Shown in pieces: positions 63,636-64,000 of a stretch of 64,000 nucleotides of DNA. Source of the stretch: Heliopora coerulea (taxonomy: Eukaryota > Cnidaria > Anthozoa > Scleralcyonacea > Helioporidae); the NCBI GenBank assembly GCA_030142905.1, contig JASJOG010000095.1, positions 124,001-188,000 of the forward strand, written 5' to 3'. Every line of letters begins with the position of its first letter. Positions within the stretch are counted from its first letter, which is position 1. Made by a program: the position numbers and the translations under genes. The notes beneath the pieces are model-generated. The model searched no databases. It saw only the letters and a list, made by a program, of their open reading frames with translations, and was not told the origin of the DNA.

Positions 63636-64000
63636 ATGACTTCTCAGCGGTGTTGCTTGAACTCCAAACACCCGGCTCCGGTAACCCTTCACCAAATTCT
63701 AACTCTCTCTGACGAAAATTTCTGGCTACTTTGACTCTTCAATTTTTATTTTTCTTTATCCATCTTTATTAAATCAAATTGACCCCCCCCACACACACAC
63801 ACACCGGTGTACACACCTGGTGTCCTTTTCCGCATACCGCGACAAACCTTACAACACAATGATTCCCGCAGCCCCCAAAACACACACCAACCAGGATAGT
63901 GCCCTAAATCCCACTCCACTTGAGTAACCTTTCACCAAGGTGTAAGAGACGGATGATACGTCTTGGTATTTGTTTCATCAAAGGATTCAGCGTGGAGTAC
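63636..64000. other. Right edge of window, no gene recognised
   Basis: Holds a CA repeat (63783-63803) and otherwise unassigned sequence. Confidence 0.5.

Overview
This is a stretch of an animal nuclear genome: AT-rich, intron-rich, GT-AG introns, tRNA-derived SINEs, a TTAGGG-type telomeric repeat, and hAT, mariner/pogo-like, LINE and Penelope-like repeat remnants. Protein content and repeat style fit a cnidarian, most likely a stony coral or close anthozoan; the species is an inference. There are no bacterial operons, CRISPR arrays or viral genes.

Layout: (1) 977-11861, minus: TMEM209, a nuclear-envelope/nuclear-pore-associated membrane protein, about 16 exons, the second transmembrane exon unresolved. 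(2) 14476-17304, minus: a two-exon BCL-2-family gene with BH4, BH1, BH2 and a C-terminal membrane anchor. (3) 19376-19615, plus: a small ORF with a textbook BH3 motif and no BH1/BH2 (BH3-only candidate), divergent from the BCL-2 gene. (4) 21183-58867, minus: a complete 47-exon gene for IFT122 (IFT-A ciliary transport), reconstructed exon by exon with consistent phases to 1194 residues. (5) 39846-41186, minus: an intronless multi-pass membrane protein gene lying inside the 10.7-kb intron 17 of IFT122. (6) 60320-63627: a hAT-type DNA transposon with terminal inverted repeats and an imperfect 8-bp target duplication, whose transposase keeps the zinc finger and C-terminal dimerisation part but has lost the catalytic middle.

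Introns and intergenic DNA are full of repeats: two LINE fragments, a mariner-like and a pogo-like deletion derivative, two SINE families, several foldback elements, a 44-bp minisatellite, and long simple-sequence tracts including about 900 bp of GGAA-type repeat.

Most notable observations: the divergent BCL-2/BH3-only pair; a well-preserved extra copy of IFT122 exon 3 lying upstream of exon 1, plus a decayed copy of exon 23; the nested intronless membrane protein gene; and two separate palindromes whose hinges carry a hammerhead-like CTGA(N)GA...GAAAC motif typical of Penelope-like retroelement ends. All functional statements rest on reading translated sequence against remembered families; no database search was possible.
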